Shown here: piece after piece, positions 27,503 to 36,096 of the stretch
How the letters are laid out: the number at the start of each line of letters is the position of its first letter
How positions within the stretch are numbered: the first letter of the stretch is position 1
Source of the DNA: an uncultured Bacteroidota bacterium
GTDB lineage: Bacteria; Bacteroidota; Bacteroidia; Flavobacteriales; Flavobacteriaceae
NCBI GenBank assembly: GCA_902546095.1
Contig: CACCIQ010000008.1
Coordinates: 1 to 41,574, forward strand
Length of the DNA stretch: 41,574 nucleotides
Reading direction: 5' to 3'
The notes under the pieces: generated by a model
What the model was told of the DNA's origin: nothing
Seen by the model: the letters and a program-made list of their open reading frames with translations, nothing else
The model's database searches: none
Translations under genes and position numbers: made by a program

Positions 27503-28215
27503 CAACTTAATTTATCTATGTACAAGTTGATTACATTTTCAATGCCTAAATAGATAGATTCACTAATTAAGGCGTGACCAATTGATACCTCATTGAGAAA
27601 AGGCATATTTTGTGAAAAATATTTAATGTTTTCTAAATTAAGATCATGACCAGCATTAACCATCAAACCTAAGTCATTCGCAAGCTTTGAACATTCAGTG
27701 TAAAGTTTAATAGTTTCAGCTTTTTTTTCTTTAAAGTTTTTTGCATACAATTCTGTATATAATTCTATCGCATCACAATTGGTTTTTTTTGCATATTCAA
27801 CTGATTCTAAGTTTGGATCAACAAATATTGAGGTTTTGATATTATTTTTTTTAAAAACTTCAATAATACCTTTAAGATATTCATGATTTTTTTTGGTATC
27901 CCAACCAGCATCAGATGTCAACGCATCCTCAGCATCAGGTACTAAGGTAACCTGATAAGGTTTTACCTTTAATACAAGATCTATAAATTTATCGACTGGA
28001 TTACCTTCAATATTTAACTCAGTAAATACAACCTCTTTAAGATCTATCGCATCTTGATATCTTATATGTCTTTCATCAGGTCTTGGATGAATGGTTATCC
28101 CATTAGCTCCAAAATTTTGTATATCCATTGCCATACTAATTATATCAGGATAATTACCTCCTCTGGAATTTCTTAATGTTGCTATTTTATTGATATTAAC
28201 ACTTAATTTTGTCAT
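27502..28215 (-). CDS. pdxJ: Pyridoxine 5'-phosphate synthase
   Basis: PdxJ condenses 1-deoxy-D-xylulose 5-phosphate with 3-amino-2-oxopropyl phosphate to give pyridoxine 5'-phosphate, the last step of the DXP-dependent vitamin B6 pathway in the cytoplasm. The 237-residue TIM-barrel protein shows NINKIATLRNSRGGNYPD, the phosphate-region HPRPDERHIRY, VTLVPDAEDALTSDAGWD, IELYTELYAKNF, and near the end VNAGHDLNLENI followed by the EVSIGHALISES helix. It begins with ATG and is divergent from nadK across a 79-base gap. Its stop is fused to the start of the hydrolase gene. Confidence 0.96.
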   Translation of the reverse strand: MTKLSVNINKIATLRNSRGGNYPDIISMAMDIQNFGANGITIHPRPDERHIRYQDAIDLKEVVFTELNIEGNPVDKFIDLVLKVKPYQVTLVPDAEDALTSDAGWDTKKNHEYLKGIIEVFKKNNIKTSIFVDPNLESVEYAKKTNCDAIELYTELYAKNFKEKKAETIKLYTECSKLANDLGLMVNAGHDLNLENIKYFSQNMPFLNEVSIGHALISESIYLGIENVINLYIDKLS

Positions 28216-28294
28216 GGTATACTCGGCAAAAATACAAAGTTTAAGAAGGTCTTATGTATAATTTTTAGTTAATTTGTAATAATAATCTTTTCAC
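28216..28294. promoter_or_regulatory. Divergent pdxJ / nadK promoter region
   Basis: This 79-base gap must hold promoters for both directions. Leftward, TATTTTTG (minus strand, 28234-28227) matches TAnnTTTG and ends 11 bases before the pdxJ ATG, with a near match AAACTTTG just upstream of it; neither has a clear -33 TTTG. Rightward, TTAATTTG at 28269-28276 is one base off the consensus and lies 18 bases before the nadK ATG. Evidence is weak for each element. Confidence 0.3.
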
Positions 28295-29173
28295 ATGGTA
28301 GTTGCTTTATTTTCTCGAGAAATTAATGAATCAACAAAAAATGTAATCAATTCTTTTTTTTCATCTAAACATGCTAAGCAATCCAAATTTTTTATTGAAA
28401 AAAAAATCTTAGATGGTCTAGAAAATATAGAGAATTTGAACCTAGTCCCCTTTGAAACATCAAATGACTTGAATTCATCAATTGATATAATGATAAGTAT
28501 TGGCGGAGATGGAACCTTTCTCAGATCAATAGAGTTTGTAAGAGATCTTGATATTCCAGTAATGGGTATAAATACAGGAAATTTAGGATTTTTAGCAACA
28601 AGTAAAAAAGAAAATATTAATGATTCAATTAATAAAATATTTGAAAAAGATTATAATATTGAAAATAGAACACTTATAAAAGTTAATTCTGATGAAATTG
28701 GTATTAATGATTCCATTTTTCCTTATGCATTAAATGAAGTAAGTGTTGTAAGAAAGGATACAACATCGATGATAAACATCAAAACAAGTTTAGATGGAAA
28801 TCATTTAAATACATACTGGGCAGATGGATTAATAGTCTCCACCCCAACAGGATCAACAGGATACTCCTTAAGTTGCGGAGGTCCTGTTATTTCGCCAACT
28901 AGTGCATCATTTGTTTTGACACCAATTTCACCTCACAATTTAAATGTGAGGCCTCTTGTTATTTCAGATAAGACAAAAATTGAGTTAAGTGTTTCAGGAA
29001 GGGAAAAAAATCACTTACTTTCCATTGATTCAAATATTTTTACTATTGAAAACGATACAAAAATTAAAATTGAAAAGGCAGATTTTAATTTTAATATTGC
29101 CCATTTCTCAAATAATAGTTTTTACGAATCTTTGAAAGAAAAATTACTTTGGGGTAAGGATAAAAGAAATTAG
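28295..29173 (+). CDS. nadK: NAD kinase
   Basis: Phosphorylates NAD to NADP in the cytoplasm. The 292-residue protein has the family's key motifs: SIGGDGTFLRS with Asp72 in the GGDG motif (70-73), NTGNLGFLAT, the ALNEVSVVRKD strand, and the long glycine-rich segment GLIVSTPTGSTGYSLSCGGP followed by the ISPHNLNVRPLV region. It starts with ATG after the divergent gap and leads a rightward string of envelope genes; only one base separates its stop from the TTG of the next gene. nadK next to DUF6089 and uppS is a standing flavobacterial order. Confidence 0.96.
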   Translation: MVVALFSREINESTKNVINSFFSSKHAKQSKFFIEKKILDGLENIENLNLVPFETSNDLNSSIDIMISIGGDGTFLRSIEFVRDLDIPVMGINTGNLGFLATSKKENINDSINKIFEKDYNIENRTLIKVNSDEIGINDSIFPYALNEVSVVRKDTTSMINIKTSLDGNHLNTYWADGLIVSTPTGSTGYSLSCGGPVISPTSASFVLTPISPHNLNVRPLVISDKTKIELSVSGREKNHLLSIDSNIFTIENDTKIKIEKADFNFNIAHFSNNSFYESLKEKLLWGKDKRN

Positions 29174-29174
29174 A

Positions 29175-29924
29175 TTGAATTATAAAAAGTATACATATAT
29201 CCTTTTATTTATGGTATTGTTTTCGACTGAGCTAAAGTCGCAGGATAATGAAATTGGATTTTTTTTTGGAGGGACAAATTATATTGGTGATGTTGGCCCC
29301 ACAACATATATTAATCCTTTTTCAGTCAAAAATATTAGTGAAGATGTTGAAGATGTATCCAATTCAGTAATTGGGATATTTTACAGAAAAAATTTATCAA
29401 ACAGGTTTGCAATAAAAGCTGGTTTCAATTTTGCCACAATTCAATCAAGTGATTTTTGGAAAGGATCTGCTGATTACAGGGTAGAAAGAGGTAAATATTT
29501 TAAAAATACTATGCAAGAGTTTCATATTGGATTAGATTTTAATTTTTTAGAATTTGAAACATCATCAAATAATTTTGAATTTACACCTTACATACATACT
29601 GGAATATCTCTAATAAGGTTTGATGCTTTACATTATCCTATTGGAATAAATGAGGCTCAAGCATATGGAAAAGATAATGATTTGGCTTTGCCAATAACAG
29701 TTGGTATAAAAATGAAACCACTTAATTCATTTGTGGTTGGTCTTGAAATTTCTGCTAAGCATAGTTTCTCTGAAAATCTTGATGGTAGTAATCCAAAATT
29801 TGATGATAGTAGTTTATATTCACAAGGACCTTTTGGAAGTAATTTAAGTCAGGACTGGTATGTCTACAGTGGAATTACATTAACATATTTATTTGGAAAT
29901 TATGAGTGCGACTGTACCAGATGA
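29175..29924 (+). CDS. DUF6089 family outer-membrane beta-barrel protein
   Basis: A 249-residue exported protein. The start is TTG at 29175, one base after nadK; it gives a fine signal peptide (NYKKYTYILLFMVLFSTELKSQ, cleavage near residue 23), while the next ATG falls inside it. The mature part starts NEIGFFFGGTNYIGDVGP and then runs as alternating strands, ending with WYVYSGITLTYLFGNYECDCTR, as in small outer-membrane barrels. The name DUF6089 rests on sequence feel and on its fixed position between nadK and uppS. Function is unknown. Its last 23 bases overlap uppS. Confidence 0.8.
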   Translation: MNYKKYTYILLFMVLFSTELKSQDNEIGFFFGGTNYIGDVGPTTYINPFSVKNISEDVEDVSNSVIGIFYRKNLSNRFAIKAGFNFATIQSSDFWKGSADYRVERGKYFKNTMQEFHIGLDFNFLEFETSSNNFEFTPYIHTGISLIRFDALHYPIGINEAQAYGKDNDLALPITVGIKMKPLNSFVVGLEISAKHSFSENLDGSNPKFDDSSLYSQGPFGSNLSQDWYVYSGITLTYLFGNYECDCTR

Positions 29925-30645
29925 TATATTAAAAAAGATAAATAAGTCTAAAATTCCAAATCATGTAGCAGTGATTATGGATGGCAATGGTAGGTGGGCA
30001 AAAAAAATTGGCAAGGAAAGATTTTTTGGACATAACAACGGTGTAAATTCAGTAAGAGATACAATTGAAGCATCAATTGATATTGGGGTGAAAAATTTGA
30101 CTTTATATGTCTTTTCAATGGAAAATTGGAAAAGACCGGAAGCTGAAGTAAAGGCTTTAATGCATTTATTATTTAACTCAATTGATAGTGAATTAGAAAA
30201 CTTAAATAAAAATAACATAAAGCTTAGTGTGATTGGTCAAAAGGATTTGCTTCCAAATTCAACTAGAGAGAGATTAATGGAAGCTGTTGATCAAACAAGC
30301 AATAATACTGGACTTAAATTAAACTTAGCAATAAGTTATGGGGCAAAGCAAGAAATAATAGAAGCTGTAAAATCAATTTCAAATAAAGTTAAAAAAAACA
30401 TAATTTCTCTTGAAAATATTGATGAAAACATAATAAATGACCATCTTTACACTCGAAATTTAGATAATGTTGATCTATTGATAAGAACAGGCGGAGAAAT
30501 AAGAGTGAGTAATTTCTTATTATGGCAAATTTCTTATGCAGAATTGTTTTTTCTTGAGCTTTTATGGCCAGATTTTAAGAAAAAACACTTCTACGGAGCA
30601 GTTATTGAATATCAAAATAGAGCTAGAAGATTTGGAAAAGTTTAA
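29902..30645 (+). CDS. uppS: Undecaprenyl diphosphate synthase (isoprenyl transferase)
   Basis: Cis-prenyltransferase that extends farnesyl diphosphate with isopentenyl diphosphate to undecaprenyl diphosphate, the lipid carrier for peptidoglycan and other envelope polymers. With the ATG at 29902 it has 247 residues; an upstream in-frame TTG at 29893 would add only three. Motifs: HVAVIMDGNGRWAKK with catalytic Asp27, the FGHNNGVNSVRD helix, LTLYVFSMENWKRP, LNLAISYGAKQEI, and the C-terminal LLIRTGGEIRVSNFLLWQ, where the more common form is TSGE. It overlaps the DUF6089 gene by 23 bases and the bamA start by 14 bases. Confidence 0.95.
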   Translation: MSATVPDDILKKINKSKIPNHVAVIMDGNGRWAKKIGKERFFGHNNGVNSVRDTIEASIDIGVKNLTLYVFSMENWKRPEAEVKALMHLLFNSIDSELENLNKNNIKLSVIGQKDLLPNSTRERLMEAVDQTSNNTGLKLNLAISYGAKQEIIEAVKSISNKVKKNIISLENIDENIINDHLYTRNLDNVDLLIRTGGEIRVSNFLLWQISYAELFFLELLWPDFKKKHFYGAVIEYQNRARRFGKV

Positions 30646-33172
30646 AATTAAAATAATAACAAGCTTATTTTTAGTCTTTTTATTTGTGACTTCAAAATTA
30701 TCCTATTCGCAAGAAAATGATTTTGTCAAAGGAAACTTTTATGTACTTGATGAAATTAATGTAACAGGACTCAAAACATTTAATGAACAGACAGTGGTTA
30801 CTTATACGGGTCTATTTACTGGCCAAAGTATCCGAATTCCTGGAGAAGAAATTAGTCAGGTAATAAATAAGCTTTGGAAGCTCGAATTATTCAGCGATAT
30901 TAATTTTTACGTAACAAAAATTGATGGTGATAAGGCTAGTATTGAAATAAATATTGTGGAGTTACCCTCTCTTTCAGATTATAAAATAACAGGTATTAGA
31001 AAGTCAAAATCAGAAACAATTGAAACGGATATTGAAATAAAAAAAGGACAAAAAATTACAGAAAACTTTATTGAAACAACAAAAAATTACATTGTCAATA
31101 AATATAGAAAGAATGGTTTTTTAAATACAAAAGTAAATATCAATACAATACCTGATACTTTAGGTCTAAACAGTGAGAGAATGGTTATTGATGTTGATTT
31201 AGGTGAAAGAGTAAAAATCAATAGTATAAATTTTACAGGAAATGAATTGTTTAAGAGCAAGAAGCTTAAAAAGCAGATGAAAAATACCAAATCCAAGCTA
31301 TTAGGAAGATTTTGGAAAAAGTCAAAATATATTGAAAATGATTATGAGGAAGATCTTACATCAATTATTGACTTTTACAAAGAAAAAGGTTATCGAGACG
31401 CTAGAATTCTTCTTGATACTGTCAAAATTAATGGCAACCTGATTGATTTGGATATTGATTTAGCGGAGGGTAATAAATACTATTTTGGAGATATAAAATT
31501 TTTAGGAAACTCAGTTTATTCTAATGAACAATTAGCACGTGTTTTGGGTTTATTTAAAGGAGATAGTTACAATGGAGTTTTACTAAAAAAAAGAATATCA
31601 GATAACTCAAAGCCAGATGGTGAGGATCTAACAAACCTGTATCAAAACAATGGATATCTATTCTCAAGTGTAAATGCAGTTGAAATTGCGGCTGAAAATG
31701 ATACAATAGATTTTGAAATTAGAATTACAGAGGGAAAACCTGCTTTTTTTAATAAAATTTCGGTTGTTGGTAACACAGTTACTAATGATAATGTTATCTA
31801 TAGAGAATTAAGAACTAAGCCAGGTGAACTCTACAGTAAGGATGCTGTTGTTAGAACAGTTCGTGAATTAGGACAGTTAGGGTTTTTTGATCCTGAGCAA
31901 ATTAGTCCTGATTTTAAAAATGTCGATCCTAATAATGGAACAGTTGATATTGAATATGGACTAGTCCCAAAAGGAGCTAGCCAAGTTGAACTTCAAGGTG
32001 GTTATGGTGGTGGAGGTTTTATTGGAACTATTGGATTATCATTTAATAATTTTTCATTGAAAGGTATGAAAGACCCGAAAGCATGGAAGCCTGTGCCAAG
32101 AGGAGATGGTCAAGCTGTTTCATTGAGATTACAAGCTAATAGATTCTACAGGGTATATAGCGCATCTTTATCAGATCCTTGGTTTGGTGGAGTACAGCCT
32201 GTACAATTTTCAACTTCTTTTTCTCATACAAAACAATATAGATATAATTATTTTACGGGGAGAGTTGATAAAAGTGCCTCATTTGAAATCACTGGAGCAA
32301 GTATTGGTTTAGCAAAAAGATTAAGAATTCCTGATGATTACTTTACATTATCTCAATCTTTAGCCTATCAGTATTATAATCTAAACAACTACTACACTGG
32401 ATTATTTCCATTTGGAGATGGTAGCTCAAATAATTTATCTTATACAGTAGCTTTATCTAGAAATAATACCTTCACAAATCCAATTTTCCCTCTTGGTGGA
32501 TCAGAATTTGTTTTAAGTGCAAGATTTTCTTTACCATATTCACTATGGAACGGTGTAGACTATGCTAATTTGGGAGATTTAGAAAAATTTCAGGATGATG
32601 ATGGAAATCCAGATCCTGCAAAAATTGAACAAGAAAAATTCAAATGGCTTGAATTTTACAAAATCAAATTTAAAGGCTCATGGTATACAAGACTATTTGA
32701 TAAGTTAGTTCTTAGAACCCATACAGAATTCGGATTTTTAGGAGCATTTAATAATGATCGAGGCGTGATACCTTTTGACAGATTCTTTTTAGGGGGTGAT
32801 GGTATGTCTCAGTATGCTATGGATGGTAGAGAAACAATTTCCTTAAGAGGTTATCCTAACCAGAGTTTGTCAAGTCAGGATGGTTCCACTATATATAACA
32901 GGTTCTCATTGGAACTTAGGTACCCAATTACACTAAAGCCTGCTGCTTCAATATTTGGTTTGACGTTTATGGAAACAGGACAAGGATATAATAATTTTAG
33001 AGAATTTAACCCTTTTAATGGAAAGAGATCCGTTGGATTAGGTCTTAGAATTTTTATGCCTGCATTTGGACTTCTTGGAATTGACTTTGGATATGGACTT
33101 GACTCTGTCAATGAATTTAATTTAGAGCCTAATGGTTGGGAAACCCACTTTGTAATTGGACAACAGTTTTAG
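30632..33172 (+). CDS. bamA: BamA, outer-membrane protein assembly factor
   Basis: Core of the BAM machine that folds beta barrels into the outer membrane. The reading frame is open further upstream, but residues coded before 30632 are only uppS sequence in another frame. TTG at 30632 gives EKFKIKIITSLFLVFLFVTS followed by KLSYSQ, a convincing signal peptide, and an 846-residue protein, normal for flavobacteria. POTRA domains follow (about residues 30-420; e.g. FYVLDEINVTGLKTFNEQTV, VKINSINFTGNELFKSKKL, YYFGDIKFLGNSVYSNEQL, FFNKISVVGNTVTNDNVIY). The barrel begins near VELQGGYGGGGFIGTIGLSF, has the lid-loop motif SLRGYPNQ, and ends in HFVIGQQF with the usual terminal Phe. It is followed by two Skp-like chaperones. 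Confidence 0.95.
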   Translation: MEKFKIKIITSLFLVFLFVTSKLSYSQENDFVKGNFYVLDEINVTGLKTFNEQTVVTYTGLFTGQSIRIPGEEISQVINKLWKLELFSDINFYVTKIDGDKASIEINIVELPSLSDYKITGIRKSKSETIETDIEIKKGQKITENFIETTKNYIVNKYRKNGFLNTKVNINTIPDTLGLNSERMVIDVDLGERVKINSINFTGNELFKSKKLKKQMKNTKSKLLGRFWKKSKYIENDYEEDLTSIIDFYKEKGYRDARILLDTVKINGNLIDLDIDLAEGNKYYFGDIKFLGNSVYSNEQLARVLGLFKGDSYNGVLLKKRISDNSKPDGEDLTNLYQNNGYLFSSVNAVEIAAENDTIDFEIRITEGKPAFFNKISVVGNTVTNDNVIYRELRTKPGELYSKDAVVRTVRELGQLGFFDPEQISPDFKNVDPNNGTVDIEYGLVPKGASQVELQGGYGGGGFIGTIGLSFNNFSLKGMKDPKAWKPVPRGDGQAVSLRLQANRFYRVYSASLSDPWFGGVQPVQFSTSFSHTKQYRYNYFTGRVDKSASFEITGASIGLAKRLRIPDDYFTLSQSLAYQYYNLNNYYTGLFPFGDGSSNNLSYTVALSRNNTFTNPIFPLGGSEFVLSARFSLPYSLWNGVDYANLGDLEKFQDDDGNPDPAKIEQEKFKWLEFYKIKFKGSWYTRLFDKLVLRTHTEFGFLGAFNNDRGVIPFDRFFLGGDGMSQYAMDGRETISLRGYPNQSLSSQDGSTIYNRFSLELRYPITLKPAASIFGLTFMETGQGYNNFREFNPFNGKRSVGLGLRIFMPAFGLLGIDFGYGLDSVNEFNLEPNGWETHFVIGQQF

Positions 33173-33182
33173 TATTTAAATC

Positions 33183-33878
33183 ATGTTTTACCTAAACAAA
33201 AAATCTATATTTTTTTTCGTATTTGTCTTACTGTATGTCTCTGAAATTTTTTCACAAAAACAGCTCAGAGTTGGTTATATCAATATGGATTACATTCTTG
33301 CCAATTTAGATGATTACAACTCTGCTAATGAGGAGTATAATATAAAGCTTGATTTATGGAGAAAAGAGATTGAATCCAGAAAATTATCGATAAAGGTTGC
33401 TAATGAAGAGTTAGAAATTAAAAAGCCATTAATCCCTGATGAAATATATCAAAATCTTAAGGATGAAATTGATTTTGATGAAAAACAACTTAATGAATAT
33501 ATTCAAAAACGTTTCGGAGCTGAAGGGGATTGGTTAATTCAAGAGAAAACTCTTATTCAACCAATTCAGGATGAGGTACTTGCAATTGTTCAGAAAATCG
33601 CTGAAAAAAATAAATTTGATTTTATTTTTGACAAATCATCAGCTATAATTATGCTATATTCGGAAAAAAAATACGATATTAGCGAGCTAGTTTTAAAAAG
33701 CATTTTAAGACAGGAAAAGATAGAAAACCTTCAGATTACCTTTGAAGATGACAGGAAGAAGGCACTTGAGGAAAAGATTCAAAGCAGAAGAGATTCTATC
33801 TCAAAATTAAAAGAATTAAGAAAAATAAAAAGGGACAGTTTATTAAGAATTAAAAGAAATAACTTAAAAAGTAAATAG
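33183..33878 (+). CDS. OmpH/Skp-family periplasmic chaperone (first copy)
   Basis: A 231-residue exported protein with a signal peptide ending near IFSQ (about residue 24), then KQLRVGYINMDYILANLDDY, the typical opening of the Skp/OmpH fold, a long charged coiled-coil region, and the return strand KFDFIFDKSSAIIMLYSEKK near residue 145. Skp trimers hold unfolded outer-membrane proteins on the way to BamA. A basic and acidic helical tail of about 55 residues extends beyond the usual end. The ATG lies 10 bases after bamA, and a second copy follows after 1 base. Confidence 0.9.
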   Translation: MFYLNKKSIFFFVFVLLYVSEIFSQKQLRVGYINMDYILANLDDYNSANEEYNIKLDLWRKEIESRKLSIKVANEELEIKKPLIPDEIYQNLKDEIDFDEKQLNEYIQKRFGAEGDWLIQEKTLIQPIQDEVLAIVQKIAEKNKFDFIFDKSSAIIMLYSEKKYDISELVLKSILRQEKIENLQITFEDDRKKALEEKIQSRRDSISKLKELRKIKRDSLLRIKRNNLKSK

Positions 33879-33879
33879 T

Positions 33880-34383
33880 ATGAATTATTTAAAATCATTA
33901 ACATTTGTATTTTTCCTATCAGTTTGTAGTTTTGGCTTTACCCAAAGTAAAGTTGCTCACATAGACTCTCAATCACTAATTAGCCAAATGCCTGAAGTCA
34001 AAGAAGCACAGGCTCAAATTGAGAAACTCCAAAAAACTTATCAAACTGAAATCGAAGCTTCTATGAAAGAATATCAAACTAAGTTACAGACATATTCAGC
34101 AGATGCTCAAAATCAAACTGAAGTAACTAATCAAGCTCGTCAGAAGGAATTGCAGGGTATGGAGCAAAATATTCAGCAATATCAACAGACAGCAGCTCAA
34201 GATATTCAACAAAAGCAGCAAGATTTATTAAGACCATTAATTGAGAAAGCTAGAGCTGCAATTCAAAAGGTTGCAAAAGCTCAAGGTTTTGATTATGTAA
34301 TTGATGCTACACCTGGTGGAGCACTTATTTTATTTGAGGGAAAAGACCTCATGGCTGAAGTAAAAACTGAATTAGGTTTTTAA
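33880..34383 (+). CDS. OmpH/Skp-family periplasmic chaperone (second copy)
   Basis: A 167-residue Skp-like protein: signal peptide to about residue 22 (FGFTQ), opening SKVAHIDSQSLISQMPEVKE, a Gln-rich coiled coil (about 45-120) that would form the tentacle helices, and the closing strands FDYVIDATPGGALILFEGKD. It is close in length to classical Skp, unlike the longer first copy. It ends the nadK-to-skp run; a strong intrinsic terminator follows within 25 bases. Confidence 0.93.
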   Translation: MNYLKSLTFVFFLSVCSFGFTQSKVAHIDSQSLISQMPEVKEAQAQIEKLQKTYQTEIEASMKEYQTKLQTYSADAQNQTEVTNQARQKELQGMEQNIQQYQQTAAQDIQQKQQDLLRPLIEKARAAIQKVAKAQGFDYVIDATPGGALILFEGKDLMAEVKTELGF

Positions 34384-34406
34384 AATATATAAGAGAAATT
34401 ATTTTT

Positions 34407-34442
34407 AAAAAACTATCCTTATTTTTAGGGATAGTTTTTTTT
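34407..34442 (+). terminator. Intrinsic terminator after skp, abutting murI
   Basis: A 12-base-pair stem, AAAAAACTATCC (34407-34418) with GGATAGTTTTTT (34429-34440), a 10-base loop, and a U tract of eight T ending at 34442. The murI ATG begins at the very next base. The A and T ends also make it plausible in the reverse direction. It is the only clear hairpin terminator I noticed in the window. Confidence 0.85.
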
Positions 34443-35225
34443 ATGAGCTCTTCTCCCGTAGGCTTTTTTGATTCTGGAATTGGTGGGATATCTCTTTGGA
34501 TGACAGTAAATGAAATCCTTCCAAATGAGAATACAGTTTACTTATCGGATTCTAGAAACTGCCCTTATGGAAATAAATCGATAGAATATTTAAATGAAAT
34601 TTGTATTAAAAACACCGAATTTTTAATAAGTAAAGGTTGTAAAACAATTGTAGTTGCTTGCAATACAGCCACTACAAATTCAATTTCTCTTCTTAGAAAA
34701 AATTTTGATGTACCATTCATTGGTATCGAGCCAGCGATCAAACCTGCAGCATTAAATTCTGTAAGTGGGAAAATCGGTATTTTGGCAACAAAAGGGACTC
34801 TGTCTAGCACTTTGTTTTCACAAACATCATCCAGCCATTTAGACAAAGTTGAGTTAATTAAAAAAGATGGGGATGGATTAGTAGAGCTTATAGAGAAAGG
34901 AATATTTGACGGCTGTGATCTGAATAACTTACTTATAAAATATCTAAAGCCAATGATTGATTTTGGAGTTGATCAAATTGTATTAGGTTGTACTCATTAC
35001 CCTTTTATTAAACCTCTTATTAAGAAAATTGTTAAAGACATTAATGTTATTGATTGTAATGAAGCCGTAGCCTTACAATTAAAAAATATATTAGAAATCA
35101 ATAAACTCATTAATTCTAGAACTTCTAATAACTCAAATCATACTTTTTTTAATTCCTCTCCAGATAATTCAACTATAAATAAAATTTTAGAAAATAAGTA
35201 TGAAATATTTAATTTTGAATCGTGA
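34443..35225 (+). CDS. murI: Glutamate racemase
   Basis: Converts L-glutamate to D-glutamate for peptidoglycan synthesis. The 260-residue enzyme has both catalytic cysteines: Cys73 in VVACNTATTNS and Cys183 in VLGCTHYPF. The N-terminus SSSPVGFFDSGIGGISLW is the normal MurI opening, so the ATG at 34443 is well placed even though it directly follows the T tract of a terminator. The motif SDSRNCPYGNKS near residue 35-46 is also usual. Its stop overlaps the GTG of the Nfu gene by 4 bases. How it is transcribed is unclear, since no promoter stands between the terminator and the start. Confidence 0.96.
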   Translation: MSSSPVGFFDSGIGGISLWMTVNEILPNENTVYLSDSRNCPYGNKSIEYLNEICIKNTEFLISKGCKTIVVACNTATTNSISLLRKNFDVPFIGIEPAIKPAALNSVSGKIGILATKGTLSSTLFSQTSSSHLDKVELIKKDGDGLVELIEKGIFDGCDLNNLLIKYLKPMIDFGVDQIVLGCTHYPFIKPLIKKIVKDINVIDCNEAVALQLKNILEINKLINSRTSNNSNHTFFNSSPDNSTINKILENKYEIFNFES

Positions 35226-36094
35226 AATTTAATTTTGAAATTTTAGAAAGTGAGGATAAAAATCTGCTTGTTCTTTCAAGTGATTTAGAAATCTTTCAAG
35301 AAAGAATTGTTTTCAATGATGATAAGAAAGCAGAGCAATTTCCTTTAATCAAGAATTTGTTTTTCTTGCCTTTTATAAAATCTATTACTCTTGACAAACA
35401 TTTAATATTAATAGAAAAGTTAGATTTTTTGGATTGGGTTGATGTCCAAGATGAGGTCAAAGAGCAAATTGAAAATTTTTTAAACGGAGGAGGATTAATT
35501 TTTAAACCATCTAATCCTATTACAATTTATGCTGAAAATACACCTAATCCAAGTGTGATTAAATTTGTTGCTAATAAAAGATTAGTTAATACTTCTCATG
35601 AGTTTAAATCAATTGAAAGTGCACAAAACTGTAGTATTGCCAAAGCATTATTTAATCACGATTTTATTAGTGAATTATACATTGATTTTAATTTTATTTC
35701 TATTACAATTAAGAAGGAAAATTCTTGGGATAACCACATAATGGAAATTAGGGAATTTATTCTTTCATATATCAGAGATGGTAATGAAATTATAGATTCG
35801 AAATTTGATATAGAAGATGATAAAAATGAATCAATCGATTTTGAAAATATGGATGAAATATCGAAAGAAATAGCAAAATTAATTGATGATCAAATAAAAC
35901 CGGCTGTCGCATCCGATGGAGGTAATATTCTTTTTCAATCTTATGATAGTAATAGTAAAGAGGTTAAAGTTATTTTACAAGGAGCATGTAGTGGTTGCCC
36001 CTCATCAACATTTACTTTAAAAAATGGAATCGAATCTATGCTAAAGGATTATCTACCAGGAAAAATTTCAAATGTTATCGCAATTAATGGGTAA
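35222..36094 (+). CDS. Nfu-type iron-sulfur carrier with two N-terminal Nfu_N-like domains
   Basis: A 290-residue protein starting with GTG in a 4-base overlap with murI. The C-terminal NifU-like domain (about 210-290) has the cluster-binding CxxC, Cys256 and Cys259, in LQGACSGCPSSTF, preceded by DDQIKPAVASDGGNILF. Residues about 100-195 are an Nfu_N scaffold domain (AENTPNPSVIKFVANKRLV; SIAKALFNHDFISELYID; FISITIKKENSWDNH). Residues 1-95 look like a second, degenerate copy (FPLIKNLFFLPFIKSITLDK; LDFLDWVDVQDEVKEQIENF). Nfu proteins deliver Fe-S clusters to client proteins. The gene ends 2 bases from the convergent tsaB stop. Confidence 0.9.
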   Translation: MKFNFEILESEDKNLLVLSSDLEIFQERIVFNDDKKAEQFPLIKNLFFLPFIKSITLDKHLILIEKLDFLDWVDVQDEVKEQIENFLNGGGLIFKPSNPITIYAENTPNPSVIKFVANKRLVNTSHEFKSIESAQNCSIAKALFNHDFISELYIDFNFISITIKKENSWDNHIMEIREFILSYIRDGNEIIDSKFDIEDDKNESIDFENMDEISKEIAKLIDDQIKPAVASDGGNILFQSYDSNSKEVKVILQGACSGCPSSTFTLKNGIESMLKDYLPGKISNVIAING

Positions 36095-36096
36095 TA

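Noticed and set aside
30536-30631. Longer N-terminus for BamA
   Set aside because: This stretch is uppS sequence in another frame and would place residues before the signal peptide.
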